Below the pieces are notes generated by a model, which saw nothing but the letters and a program-made list of their open reading frames with translations, was not told where the DNA came from and made no database searches. From contig NW_022145613.1 in NCBI RefSeq assembly GCF_000002235.5, forward strand, positions 17,298,883-17,362,882: a DNA stretch of 64,000 nucleotides. Direction: 5' to 3'. Source of the stretch: Strongylocentrotus purpuratus (Eukaryota > Echinodermata > Echinoidea > Camarodonta > Strongylocentrotidae). Both the position numbers and the translations under genes were made by a program. Positions 33,700 to 44,827 of this stretch are shown piece after piece (within the stretch, counting starts at the first letter, position 1; each line of letters opens with the position of its first letter).

Positions 33700-35185
33700 C
33701 ACAATTTTCCATGTTATCACTTTATTTCCTTCATTTGCTTGCCAAAGTAGACATGTCTGATCTTCTCTCATGAATTATCATTATTATTGTGTGGGTGGCG
33801 CAAAGTGCGACGTGGTTTATTGTGCCAATTCACAATTATCACGTAGAAAGAGGATCGTAATTTTGGCTTGTATAAGATTAGGTTCAGCAAACGGTCAGAC
33901 GATTATGCTATTGATCGTGATCGTTAGATGTTCGTTTTGGGTATAGTCTGCTCTCTTTTAGGATTCAGCTTTAGAAAGGAGCGGATAAAGATATTTGATA
34001 GTTTGATGACAATTCGCGATAGAATTGATTCATGGCGAGTTTGAATGTTCAGGAGGGAAATCGTGCTCTCATTATAATGCAATTCTCATCACGTTTTCAC
34101 GCCATCGCGTTAGCATTCTAAACATTAATGCAGTGTGAAGTCGCACTTGTCATGCTGTATTTCTTCCCAATTATTTTTTAATTTTTTAGAAGTTATTAAT
34201 GAATTCTTCAGGAAATAACGTAAATTGCCGACATCAAAGAAAATTAGATATTTCTTAAAACTTAATCTCTGTTTGTTCTCCTATTTGAGGCGTGACTTTT
34301 ATGTTATGTACCCTGCATAAACCCTCGTAATGCAAATACAAACACAAACCACCCATATGTAAAAATAAACGTATTTCTCTCGTATTTCTTGACCCTAACT
34401 ATTATACCCAATTATGACGTTTCTTTTATGATGGTCTTATGAGCCAATCAACCAGATATTCCTGTATTTGCTTGATCTCAATTCATTTTATATTGTTTGC
34501 AATTAAATAGGTCTTTCGCCCATTTTCTCCAACTGACACTCGTTTATACTCATAGCTTTGTCTTGTTCTTTCGGTTACATGTTTTCGAAGTTTTTTAATT
34601 CCGAAAATTACATACAACTTGTATCGTTTTTCGGAATTACGAACCGTTGGGATAATAAACTCTATATTTAAATTATGAACATACGGATAAACGAACCTTC
34701 GGAATAACGCAACGAATCCTTTTTTCGGAAAATAATTTATGATCCTCCTAGAAGTAGTATGGGAATTTGTGTTCGTAATTATGAACCTTAAAAAAAGGAA
34801 CCTTAGAAGGAGAAAAAAAAAGAGTGTCTCTCGTTTTTTCTAGGGTGCAACCGTTCTAAGATTCTTTTTTACAACCAATTTCAGATGAAAATACGGGTAA
34901 CGTAGCAATTGCAAAATAATGCCAATCGCAGTCAACGGATACAGTATACTTTCTCGACGGAGTACATTATGTTTTCTCCTTTTTTAATATTAATTAATCA
35001 TATTGACGAATGTTCGAATAAGTATACATCAAGGCACATCCTCTTCGCAACTCTTTTTCGTCTATAGCCATGCACTCTAATTATTTACCTACTGTAATTT
35101 ATCGATTTTCTCTCTTTTGTGTCACTTTCTTGCTTCAATAAATTCTTTCAGCGGGTATTGCAATTCGATTTCGCATTTAGTTATC
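33700..35185. other. Intergenic, no gene seen
   Basis: AT-rich DNA. The interval before it, 33110-33580, contains a TTG/ATT-rich simple stretch (33255-33420) and a C14 run at 33555. Confidence 0.4.
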
Positions 35186-35211
35186 TCATAGAGGTGTTAT
35201 GGTCTAGTGGA

Positions 35212-35959
35212 CAGGCACGTAGCCACGTGGGGAGGGGGGGGGGGGCACGGGGGCACGTGCCCCCAATTTTTTTCCAAGATCGGTTGAACTTTTTTGACCC
35301 CTTTTTTCGACCTCGATCAATTACACGTACACTGTCGCTCATATAGTTGGAATATTTTAGTTTTACCCCAATTAATTTATTGCATTTTACCCCGGTTCCC
35401 AACATTAAAAAATCCTCTGTGTGCCCATGCCTTGAGCCATAATGCATGACCGTCCAGAGGATTTTTTTATGTTGGGGACCGGGGTAAAATGCAATAAATT
35501 ATTGAAAATTTATTGCATTTTCTGTTTTTTTATTTTATTTATGGAAACTGCCCTCTACCCTAGCCCCCGCTGCGTACAGTCATGGTTCAGTGACAAAGAA
35601 ATGGCCTCGTAACTGTGAGGCCCCAGGATCAAAACCGTGTCGATGTGCTATATTAGTGCCCTTTTGTGGGGCATTAATACTCATACTGTCATTTATGAAT
35701 TAAGGGCGTAGGTCCCCTAGTTGATAAACATAGTAGCATACACATGCTTTAGCAGTCACGCAAAACACACATTGGCAAATTATTATTCAATAAAATCTGA
35801 GAATGTATACTATTATCTAGATCTATTATTTTGTAATTATTTATTAAAATAATTCCATAAATTGGGGTAAAACAAAAAATATTCCAACTTTATGAGCGAC
35901 AGTGTATGTGCCCCCCCCCCCAAAGGAAAAAAACCCATCAAACTCTGGCTACGTGCCTG
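35212..35959. mobile_element. hAT-like MITE inserted in the SINE
   Basis: Ends CAGGCACGTAGCCA and TGGCTACGTGCCTG (complementary, with one extra base of drift inside) followed by G/C runs and 'cacgtgccccc'. It is flanked by CTAGTGGA (35204-35211) and CTAGTGAA (35960-35967), a 7/8 match to an 8-bp target-site duplication. Ends beginning CAGG and 8-bp duplications are typical of hAT transposons. Without its own insertion the element is only about 170 bp and non-autonomous. Confidence 0.75.
35330..35904. mobile_element. Mariner-like MITE nested in the hAT-like element
   Basis: Terminal inverted repeats CACTGTCGCTCATA.. and ..TATGAGCGACAGTG are flanked by TA on both sides (35328-35329 and 35905-35906). 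Arms continue through 'gttggaatattttagtttta' and its complement. A second inner inverted repeat ('gcattttaccccggttccca' versus 'ggggaccggggtaaaatgc') brackets the centre near 35450. No transposase frame is present. Confidence 0.85.
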
Positions 35960-36462
35960 CTAGTGAATAAGTCATCCGACTGCAGATAATAAGGACGGAG
36001 TTCGAATCCCAGCCCGACACTAACCGTCTTTGGCAAGACGTTAATCTACATTTGCCACTCTCCACCCAGGTGCTAAATGGGTACCCGGTAGGATGCGAAA
36101 GTTAATGTAGTTTGCTCATCATTGTGAGCATCTGTAAAGTGACGCCTGAATGGAATGCTCCCCAGGGAGTGGAGAATGTGCATACAATGTGTGCGGGCAG
36201 GCCTAAATCCGATGACCGGGATAATTACATATCTGTAAAGCACTTAGAGGCATCGTTGATGTATTAAGCGCTATATAAAAGCGAATATATTATTAAATAT
36301 TATTATTATAATCTACAATAATTCCTCAGCTAAGCTTCAATGTCAAAACATTGAATTAAGCTGCATGTACAATATTATAATCTTGAACTTAACCTAGATT
36401 GTATTTCCACCGTCAAAAAAGCCATTGGAAGCAAAACAATTATGTTATATAAACACAATAGA

Positions 36463-36464
<2 letters not shown>

Positions 36465-36516
<52 letters not shown>
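36465..36516. repeat. (TA)n microsatellite
   Basis: About 25 TA units. Confidence 0.95.
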
Positions 36517-36517
<1 letters not shown>

Positions 36518-36519
36518 CT

Positions 36520-39165
36520 CCTTATCCAAATAGTCTTTAAGTCAATGTTAACTTTGAATGATGACTATTAAACCATTAACAAACAGAACTCTCATTTTGC
36601 CAAGAGCTCTTTAGTATATATATATACAGACATCAAACAACATGAAATTCAATATTATGTTCTAATATGCTATTTACTTATATGAGCATCATCAAATTAA
36701 CCCAACACATCAGCGTGCGATATGACCATGATCCCCCCCCCCCGACATCTGACATCACAGCAAGAGAGTGACAAAAGCTCATAATGACATTGAATCATTA
36801 ATCATCATCATTATCGGGAGGTGATAATGCGATCTTGGGTGGAATTTAGTTTCAGACATGCAACGCTAACGACTCATATTCTAGCCGACCAGTCCAATAA
36901 ATGTATTAGCACAAGTCATCATTACATCTTGAACATGATAATTAACCCAGAAAACACGAGTTACTTTGAACTTCTAGTGAGTTAGGCTGAAGTCTCGCGC
37001 TACTAAGCATCCATTGTCTGTGTTTTTTTCCGGAGGGGGTGTGGCCTGGGTGCTGTCTCAAAAGGAACACTTTTTTTCTTTCTGGTTTTATTGTTATTTC
37101 TGAAAAATTAACAGAGTAAAAGCAACAATATAATATATTCAAAAGGAACACTTAATTGATACCGGCGCTTTTGTTCATTGTTATTTTGTTTATTGGATAT
37201 TTTTATTCAATAAAAGAGATGCGAAAACACGTTTGATATCATCCTATTATTACATGCACAATAATTGGTTCCCCGATTTCATTTTCAATACTGTGCTTGT
37301 GTATTTATAATAGTTCCTACCACTCTATAAGCAGGTCCATACTCCAATTATCAATTGGATTTGAATTTGAGTGTATGTTTTGTATTTTGTAGTATAGCCA
37401 AGTCAATCGCTAATGAAAAAAGTAAATTTACGAATACAATAATATAAACAAAATCAAATTGGCTACTTGACAATGAAATCTTCGCAGATTCTGGTATTAA
37501 AACACTAAAATGATATACCGTGCAATTTATCATATTTTGAATTTAGTGGCAGCATAGAATGGGAATACCAGTGGAAGGACTTATAGTGTATTGGGATAAT
37601 GAAAATAAAAATCGTTTTCACTTACTTATGATGATTTTATGATTTTGGGAGGTTTACTTATGGCATTCATGAAACTGAACTATATGGCGTTTGAATATTA
37701 GATTTGAATTAATGATTACCTCTATAGTGACTTGATTATCCTTATGGACACAATGAGATCACAAAAAACGATAGAATACAGTTGATTTTAATCTCATCCT
37801 CCACGATATCGATATTTATTCTCCTTAGATTCGACATAAACATACGCTTTATGAGTACATCCATATCACAACAAAGGAATGATTTACACATAATCCCTTT
37901 TTCAGCATTGGTATTCAGAAAAATAAAATGCCATTTCAATCAAAAATTTCAAACTCAAAATCACTATGTTACTAGCGCATATTTCAATAAAATTGCGATT
38001 CTCTATTTCACAAAAGAAATCATCACATCTCCGATTTCGCTAAAAGTGTAGACATTGTTGACTGTGAGAAATACATTTTTAGCATATCCACTATTCAGAC
38101 AACATAAATAGGCGAAAGAGAACTTAAGACTAAGTCTTCTACTTAAATCACAATATTTGTCATAGTTTCCATAAAGGAAAGAGAACACTCTTTGGTCTCT
38201 AATAATCTTTAGCTTTAACAGCACAAAGCAAAAGATGCACACAAAAAATAAAAGGAAATGTTTTTAAAAAGACGCTCTACGCATCTACAATTACACGTTA
38301 ATCTACATATGAAATCAGCAGAAGCTGTTGTCACACTGTCTTACTGGAAAATACTTATAAAAATGAAGTTAAAACTATTTTCTGTCCTTTAAAATGACTT
38401 TACAGGATAAAAAGCACTTGCTTATGATCTATTTGGAGCCATATGGGCATTAATTCATATACTTTTAAAAGCAGTTAATGCCCTTCTGGCTCTCAACAGA
38501 TGTTACGTTTTTATAAAATCACAAAATATATCTAAAAGAGACAAAAAGAAGAACCTTGAAATATGAAACAGGACTATTATGTTCACATATTTTCATGAAC
38601 TTGAATAATGGTATTTTGGGGATTAGGGCAGAAGAATTGATAAAGTAATGTTTAACAAATCTTAGTGGGGTTTAATAATCTGCCACCAGGATTTTAAGAG
38701 AAATACACAAGGAAAAGATATGGAACTTTTTCCTCCTAGTTTTTACAATATTCACTATAATCCTACAAGTTAATGAAAAGAGAATCAAAACTCTTTCAGA
38801 TAGATAAGAATAAAGCGTTCAAGCACCCATACATTATATATACTTCCAAGTGAAGTAACAATGAAGATAGAAATAAAAACAAAGTTTATACCAAAGCTGA
38901 TAAAGGAGAATTGATCATCAATACAGATACAAGATTAAGAATGACACAACATGTGCGATGATAGAACTCAAAAGCTCAGAAAACTCTCCTTTTCCAAGAG
39001 AGGAAAAAACAACACTGCAAGGAAAAAGTACGAAGACAGATACAAGGCATTTTTTAATTTCCTTTTAGAGGAAAACTTATAGTCAATCAACAGTTATGAA
39101 ATAATACGTAGTATTTGAAGACGTTATACAAATCTTGATGTGAGAGAGGATTTGGAAGAGGAAAG
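36520..39165. other. AT-rich non-coding, no gene seen
   Basis: No exon, RNA or transposon boundary recognised. It is unusually free of SINEs and palindromic elements compared with the rest of the window. Confidence 0.4.
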
Positions 39166-39169
39166 AATT

Positions 39170-39212
39170 ACCTAGTGAGAGAGAGAGAGAGAGATAGACA
39201 GACTGGAAGGGA

Positions 39213-39247
<35 letters not shown>

Positions 39248-39470
39248 AATTGTTAAAAGGCCAACACAATATGAAAGATACTTCCCTAAAAGTACAAGTA
39301 GCATGAATTCAGGACATATTTTCATGAACCATCAATTACAAGCTGGTGCATAGAATAACCATTACATCAAACATCAAGAAAAAATGGAGAGGGAGAGTGA
39401 GATAGAGAGAGTGAGAGAGGCAGAGAGAGAGAGAGAGGCAGAGGGAGAGAGACAGAGAGAGGGAGGATGA
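39170..39470. repeat. GA-rich tracts
   Basis: (GA)n-like stretches at 39176-39245 and 39384-39468, with unremarkable sequence between. Confidence 0.85.
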
Positions 39471-40849
39471 AAACAGAATGTTATAGGATAAACACACTTC
39501 ATGTCTTAATGATACAAATATTGCTAATCTTTCTCATTACAATCAATAGAAGTATTTTTTACAAGCACTCCATCAAGAAATCGATATCTTTTAGATAATA
39601 TACAAGAGAGTCCACTGGCCTCTTTCTAGCCTGTATCACCCATACCAATAATTTAAATAATACAGTGCATTGTATTGATGAATAATTTAACCTACATAAT
39701 AATAGTTCATATTACAGGTACTCTCATAGTATGTTTTTTAAATAGGGTCAATTTGAGGGGGCATCAAAATGGATACAAATACCCAACATGATGCATTTTT
39801 AAAAGATAAATTGATCCTCCAAAAAACTTTTTGCCCGTGTGAGAAAGTAAATTGAGATTCTTCAGCCATAATTCGAATAACCCTGCCTATTAAAACAAGA
39901 TTGCGAGTCTGATTGTTGTGTGGAAAGTTGAAAATAAGAACTGGAACTTTCCGAAACGTGGAAGTTTCATGGAAATGAAAATCTTGTAAATTTTAAATCT
40001 TTAGTTGTCCGAGATAAATAATAAATAAAAGGAGGAAATCCCCAAAATACCTTGCCTTTGGCTAACTAATACTGTAATGTTAAATGCATTGTAATTTAAT
40101 ATGTTTGCAAGTCACTGTGTAATGAGATACATTACCTTTAATTTAATTTCCCTTTGAGAAGAAAAAAAATCAAACAAGTATTTCATTTCAAAATAGTTTT
40201 GTTTTTTTGTTTTTTAAAGTTTTCTAAACATCAACTTGCAGTTTTTATGGTAACATAATGGTGAAGACTACATGTATCTTCCAAAAATGTTTTGACATTA
40301 ATGCATCATTTTGATGTCGAGCATCTCTCAATTATCTCAATATATTTCTGCTCGAATTAAAATGTATAATTGTTTTTTTCTTCTCAAGAATTCATCTAGC
40401 ATTAGACTCCTCTTCCACGACTCTAAACCACACACTTCATTGGTACTTACATGTAATTTGGTACTTCTTAATGTATTATACAAACAAAGAAAATCCACAA
40501 CAATAGATAAACATACATGTAGTAATAAAGATCATTGTTATCATCATTGTCAAACAGGCTTCAAATTAAACATTCAACTTGCGAGTATCTTAAGTATATT
40601 CTTGCTGATATAATATCCGAGGGGCAGTCTATTTCAATTGATAATTCTCACTGCATGATATAGGTATGTTGGTCTCTATGTACATAAGGACCTAGGTAAC
40701 ACAAAGCATGTCTTGTACTAAAAAACAACAACACAGTTACCTCAAATCAAAGCAATTTCAACCAATACTAGTATCATGAAAAATAAGTAACCATATTGAG
40801 TAAATATCACTTTGGCAACACATGACGCAGTATTGGTAAGTGTGACTAT

Positions 40850-41740
40850 CGAGTATAAACAGTTAAACATGTCTCGGTGGCACAACCTTTATATAGTGGT
40901 CACTCCTATAGGTCACCTGTCTATAGTGGCCCCCTACATGTATACTGTCTTCCTCGAGAAGGAATTGTTTTATTCAACCTGTTTAGAAAGGCCACCTGTC
41001 AACAGTCACTGTACTACTATATATCTTTCCATGCCATGGCCTGTATAGACAGGTTTGACCATATACACCTTCAAACCTTCACACCTTGAAACCGATATAT
41101 ACAGGATGCATAATAGACAAGAAAATGAGTCTTTATAGGTAGGTGGTCTTTATGAACAGGTTCCTTTAGTACAAGTTTCAATGAGAGATGAATTTTGAAG
41201 GGATATGCTAATGGTGGTCTTTCTATACAGATGGTTATTAAAACTGGTTTTACGTTATGCACCACAAAACAGAATGATTGAATTGAAATATTCTTGTGGT
41301 GTTTACCGACTGTAATCCATTCACACTAAATGCTATATGTAACGCCAGTATTATGGATACAGCGCTTTACAAATAGTGATTATTAAACACAGGGGTCGTT
41401 CACATTAGTCTAATAGGAGGACTGGAGGTAGCTAGAGGATCTGTTCACACTATGCAATATTTACTGCAATAGATCTACAATATAAATCTCTCATTTTAAA
41501 CAACAGTATGTATGTATGATATTTGTACATGAAATGCTGCAAATATGATAACATTTTTATTTAATGATGAAGTGAAGTAGGAGCTGTAAAATGCAAAAGG
41601 GCATTTCCCAATTCAGACTTCCAACGCACTTAATTTATCTCTCTCTTTGATTATGTACCATTAACATGTAGCACAGGTAATAAACAGTCAAACCTGTATT
41701 AGTGGCCACCTCTCTATAACGGCCGCCTGTCCAATGAGGC
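40850..41740. mobile_element. Degenerate family A copies
   Basis: Three eroded copies. 40870-41060 holds 'tatagtggtcactcctatag' and 'tgtatagacaggtttgac'. 41096-41256 holds 'ggtaggtggtctttatgaac' and 'gtggtctttctatacag'. 41688-41735 is a fragment with 'cagtcaaacctgtattagtg' and 'gccacct'. They are older than the 18016 and 60881 copies. Confidence 0.6.
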
Positions 41741-42457
41741 CGTGCATTTCGTCTCCCACGAGAGTATCAAGATAAAGATTCATACATTCACTTACTAAAG
41801 TAGAGTTTTGAAGAAAGAAAAAGCATATATCCAGCTTGGACGCAAACTAGATCATTCATCCACACATTCCTGATCATATATTATTACTTGTTTAGTTTTT
41901 AAAATCAAAATTTATTTACAATTTTGGAGCAAATGACTACTACTTCACATCAAATGCATCAATATTTTGCTAGCAAGGTGTCATCGTAAGATCATATATG
42001 TTTCACATATGCTTACAGTTTTTACACAAACACGAATACGTAGTCTACTTTTACAACTTAATACCACTACAAATGATCACTATGAGTTGTATTAGGGATT
42101 TGTGCACATAACACTTAAGTAAATAGAAGAATGAAGTCCTATATTATTTATGACGGGTGTACTCTATTTCATCAAATGTTTATTTGTATACATGTATATA
42201 CTAGTTAGCAAATACACACTCAAACGTATTTATAAAATGTACATCCTCCGTATGACGACAAGACCAAAATCTCCTTTAATCATGATTAATAGAGGAATGT
42301 CCAATCGCAATCACTTTGGGTTTATTACTTCTTCACCGGTATCCCATATTGATTACAATCCAAAGTTGGCAGTTTTAGAAATCAAATAAATGAAATGAAT
42401 CAATTTAAATATCTGATATTTAACAACAATAAATCATTATCATAATCATGATAAGTC

Positions 42458-42463
42458 TTTATT
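42458..42463 (-). terminator. Candidate poly(A) signal for the SLC4 gene
   Basis: AATAAA on the minus strand in the context GCAATAAAGAC. It would give a 3' UTR of about 2.2 kb after the stop at 44638. Other AATAAA hexamers exist in this AT-rich region, so the true cleavage site is not settled. Confidence 0.25.
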
Positions 42464-44458
42464 GCAAATACTATAACAATCCAGCTAGAAATATACTCTC
42501 GTATACATTATCTTTTGCTGATTACATGAGGTCCCTTGAATATTTTCAGACTTCATAGACATCACACATCATAATGTTCTTTTTTTAAAGGTCTACGGTA
42601 CTATGAAACAAAATGGCTACCGATATCAATTTACACCCAAGACCTATCAAATGTCACTAAAACAAAGACAAGCACATTCAAAGATTCAAAGTGGTAGAAA
42701 GTTGCATAATATAAGGTGAACAAAATATATCTCTTTACAATCTTCACATGGTTTTGGAAGTGCTCTTAAATACATGTAGTTTACAAGAATCTTACCCATC
42801 TCCTTCCTCAAATCATTATTACAATATTAATTTACAAACATCACTTGAAATCTCATGAAATATACTTTTAGAAGAGGAAAAAAGAGAAAAAGAGAAATAT
42901 CGTCTACTCTACTAGAGTCTACAAACAAGGTCATAATTTATCCTATTTATCCCATCAAAACATATTCTTTGAAGGGCTTTACTTTTACACAAAAATTCGA
43001 CTGAAATGGAGGTAATATACTTATTATTGCCAGTCTAAAAGATAGAGCTTGCCTTGTTTCTAGCATATTTACAAATCACGAGCTTTGTGCATGATTTTTC
43101 TTCCCAATCCTGGACATTTTACATTTCATTTTGGTTAATAATACCAAGGATTGTCTTGATATTGGCAAGAGTTTAATCAGTTTTTTAAAATCTACAGTTT
43201 GCTTCTACCTTTCACCCAATATGATTTATGTTCTGATACAGTAAGATTAATGATGCTTTTTCACTCGGTCTGATGTGAACTGGCCACTGCACTGTTTCAA
43301 TAGAGGGCACTTCACATATCGTGACATGTGTCTTTGTCTATAGTCACATAGAAATGCTACTGACATAGAACTCTTTACATAACCCCTCTGTGCCTATTCT
43401 TTCTGTCTAGATAAACATGTTGGCTTATATGCCAGGGAAATTAAAGAGTAAAGATAAGGATACAGAAAAGTATTTAAAAAGAAAGTGATATTCAAATATC
43501 CTTATCAAAAGGACAAGTGAGTATAACACAGTGGTATTTGTGATTATATGCAATCACGCATCACCAATTTACATATACGTTAAGTCAGATTACTAGTGAA
43601 TCATTAAAGCCATGATTTTCTTTGTACAAAGTCTCTCAGTATCTGCCAATAATCTGTCTGCATGAAACAAAACAAAAACAGAATCTTCGGCAGACAAATA
43701 ACTTGATATTTCTCTCTGTGATTATAATCCCTGCTGCCAGATAAAATCTCTTTGAATTATAGAGCTAGATACCACACTCCAGTTTATGTACAAGCCTATG
43801 GAATGGAGGGAGTCAATATATAGTAATTGGGTTTCTCCTTAAAGCTATAAATCACCCATTTAACTGTAACACACTCATTGTAGATTTCTAGTCTACTTTC
43901 TCGCAGTCACATTATCACCCCCACATAGTTAATTTTCACATTCTCACTGTGAGAAGTTTGTACACATCGCAACGAGAACATGTCCTTTGGATAGGATGTT
44001 AAGCGGTTAATCCCAGACAGGCACTCTCCGGTGCAATGTGTACAAATCTCTTTCCTAATGTTACATTTTCTCATCGGATAAACACACGCACAGAATAAAT
44101 ACCATGCAGCAGGCTCGCACACACAATCTTTAATAAATGGCATCAAATACAATTTCAAATTAAACATCACTGATGTTTGTGTATAAGTTAAAACAGATGT
44201 CCTCCTGCGGCATTAAGTCCCGTTAAGCTCCTCATCTTTCAAAGTCCTGTAGCTTTTGACAGCAATCAAGTAAGCTGCTAGCATTAGGTAATACAGGTTA
44301 TATCAGCATTTTTTCAATCAATAAAAAATATACATGTATGTATGTTTGAACGCACCTCTCTCTACAAATTAAAAATAACACAAAAATGATGACAAAGTAA
44401 GTTTTTCTAAAACTCATGATCACACATCTTTCTTCCCTGCCATAATACGGTCATCTTG

Positions 44459-44490
44459 ATGAATATTCATTCCACTTCATGAATATTCAT
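44459..44490. promoter_or_regulatory. Twin 12-bp palindromes in the SLC4 3' UTR
   Basis: ATGAATATTCAT occurs at 44459-44470 and 44479-44490, exactly 20 bp apart, about 150 bp past the stop codon. Each is a perfect palindrome resembling paired POU/octamer half-sites at DNA level. In RNA it would form short stems. Confidence 0.4.
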
Positions 44491-44637
44491 GTCACTACAA
44501 GAAAAAAAAGTACAATAATATTTTTAACCAGTCAGTCAAAATCATATAGACTGTAGTTGAAGCCTTCTGCTTGCGCACTCTCCAGACACTGCTGCGTCGG
44601 TCGGCATCGCACCGATGGAGTTGAGACGTTCTTGCAC

Positions 44638-44827
44638 TTACACAGAGGTTTCGTTATCAGTACCGATGTGGGTTGGGGGTGGAGACGGGGTGCGTCGGAA
44701 CTGCTCGGGGACCTCGATGCGCACCTCCTGGATGCTCCCTCGTTGGGTCTCGAGATACGACGATTCCCGAGGGCTGCCAGGGATTGTGGGTAGGTCCAGA
44801 TTAGGACGTCCTCCGCTACTGGATTTC
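44638..44827 (-). CDS. SLC4A7/8/10-like: SLC4 last coding exon: tail with PDZ ligand
   Basis: Acceptor 'ctacctacag' before 44827. One nt completes a Glu codon, then 62 residues and TAA at 44638-44640. The sequence is polar, Ser/Pro-rich (KSSSGGRPN.., [11 protein letters not shown]) and ends TDNETSV. The last four residues are a class I PDZ ligand, as in vertebrate NBCn1 (ETSL). RRTPSPPP is a candidate proline-directed kinase site. The competing 114-codon frame across this exon does not fit the splice phase. Confidence 0.9.

Larger units (their letters stand above)
35190..36305 (+). mobile_element. tRNA-derived SINE (family 1) split by nested insertions
   Basis: The tRNA-like head 'gaggtgttatggtctagtgg' stops at 35211 and resumes at 35960 as 'ctagtgaataagtcatccga', box B-like 'ggagttcgaatcccagcc'. 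The usual body then follows ('gtctttggcaagacgttaat', 'ctacatttgccactctccac', 'gggtacccggtaggatgcga') and a long 3' part ending 'aagcgctatataaaagcgaa' and (ATT)n. This is the most complete copy of the family, showing a 3' region that the shorter copies lack. Confidence 0.85.
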
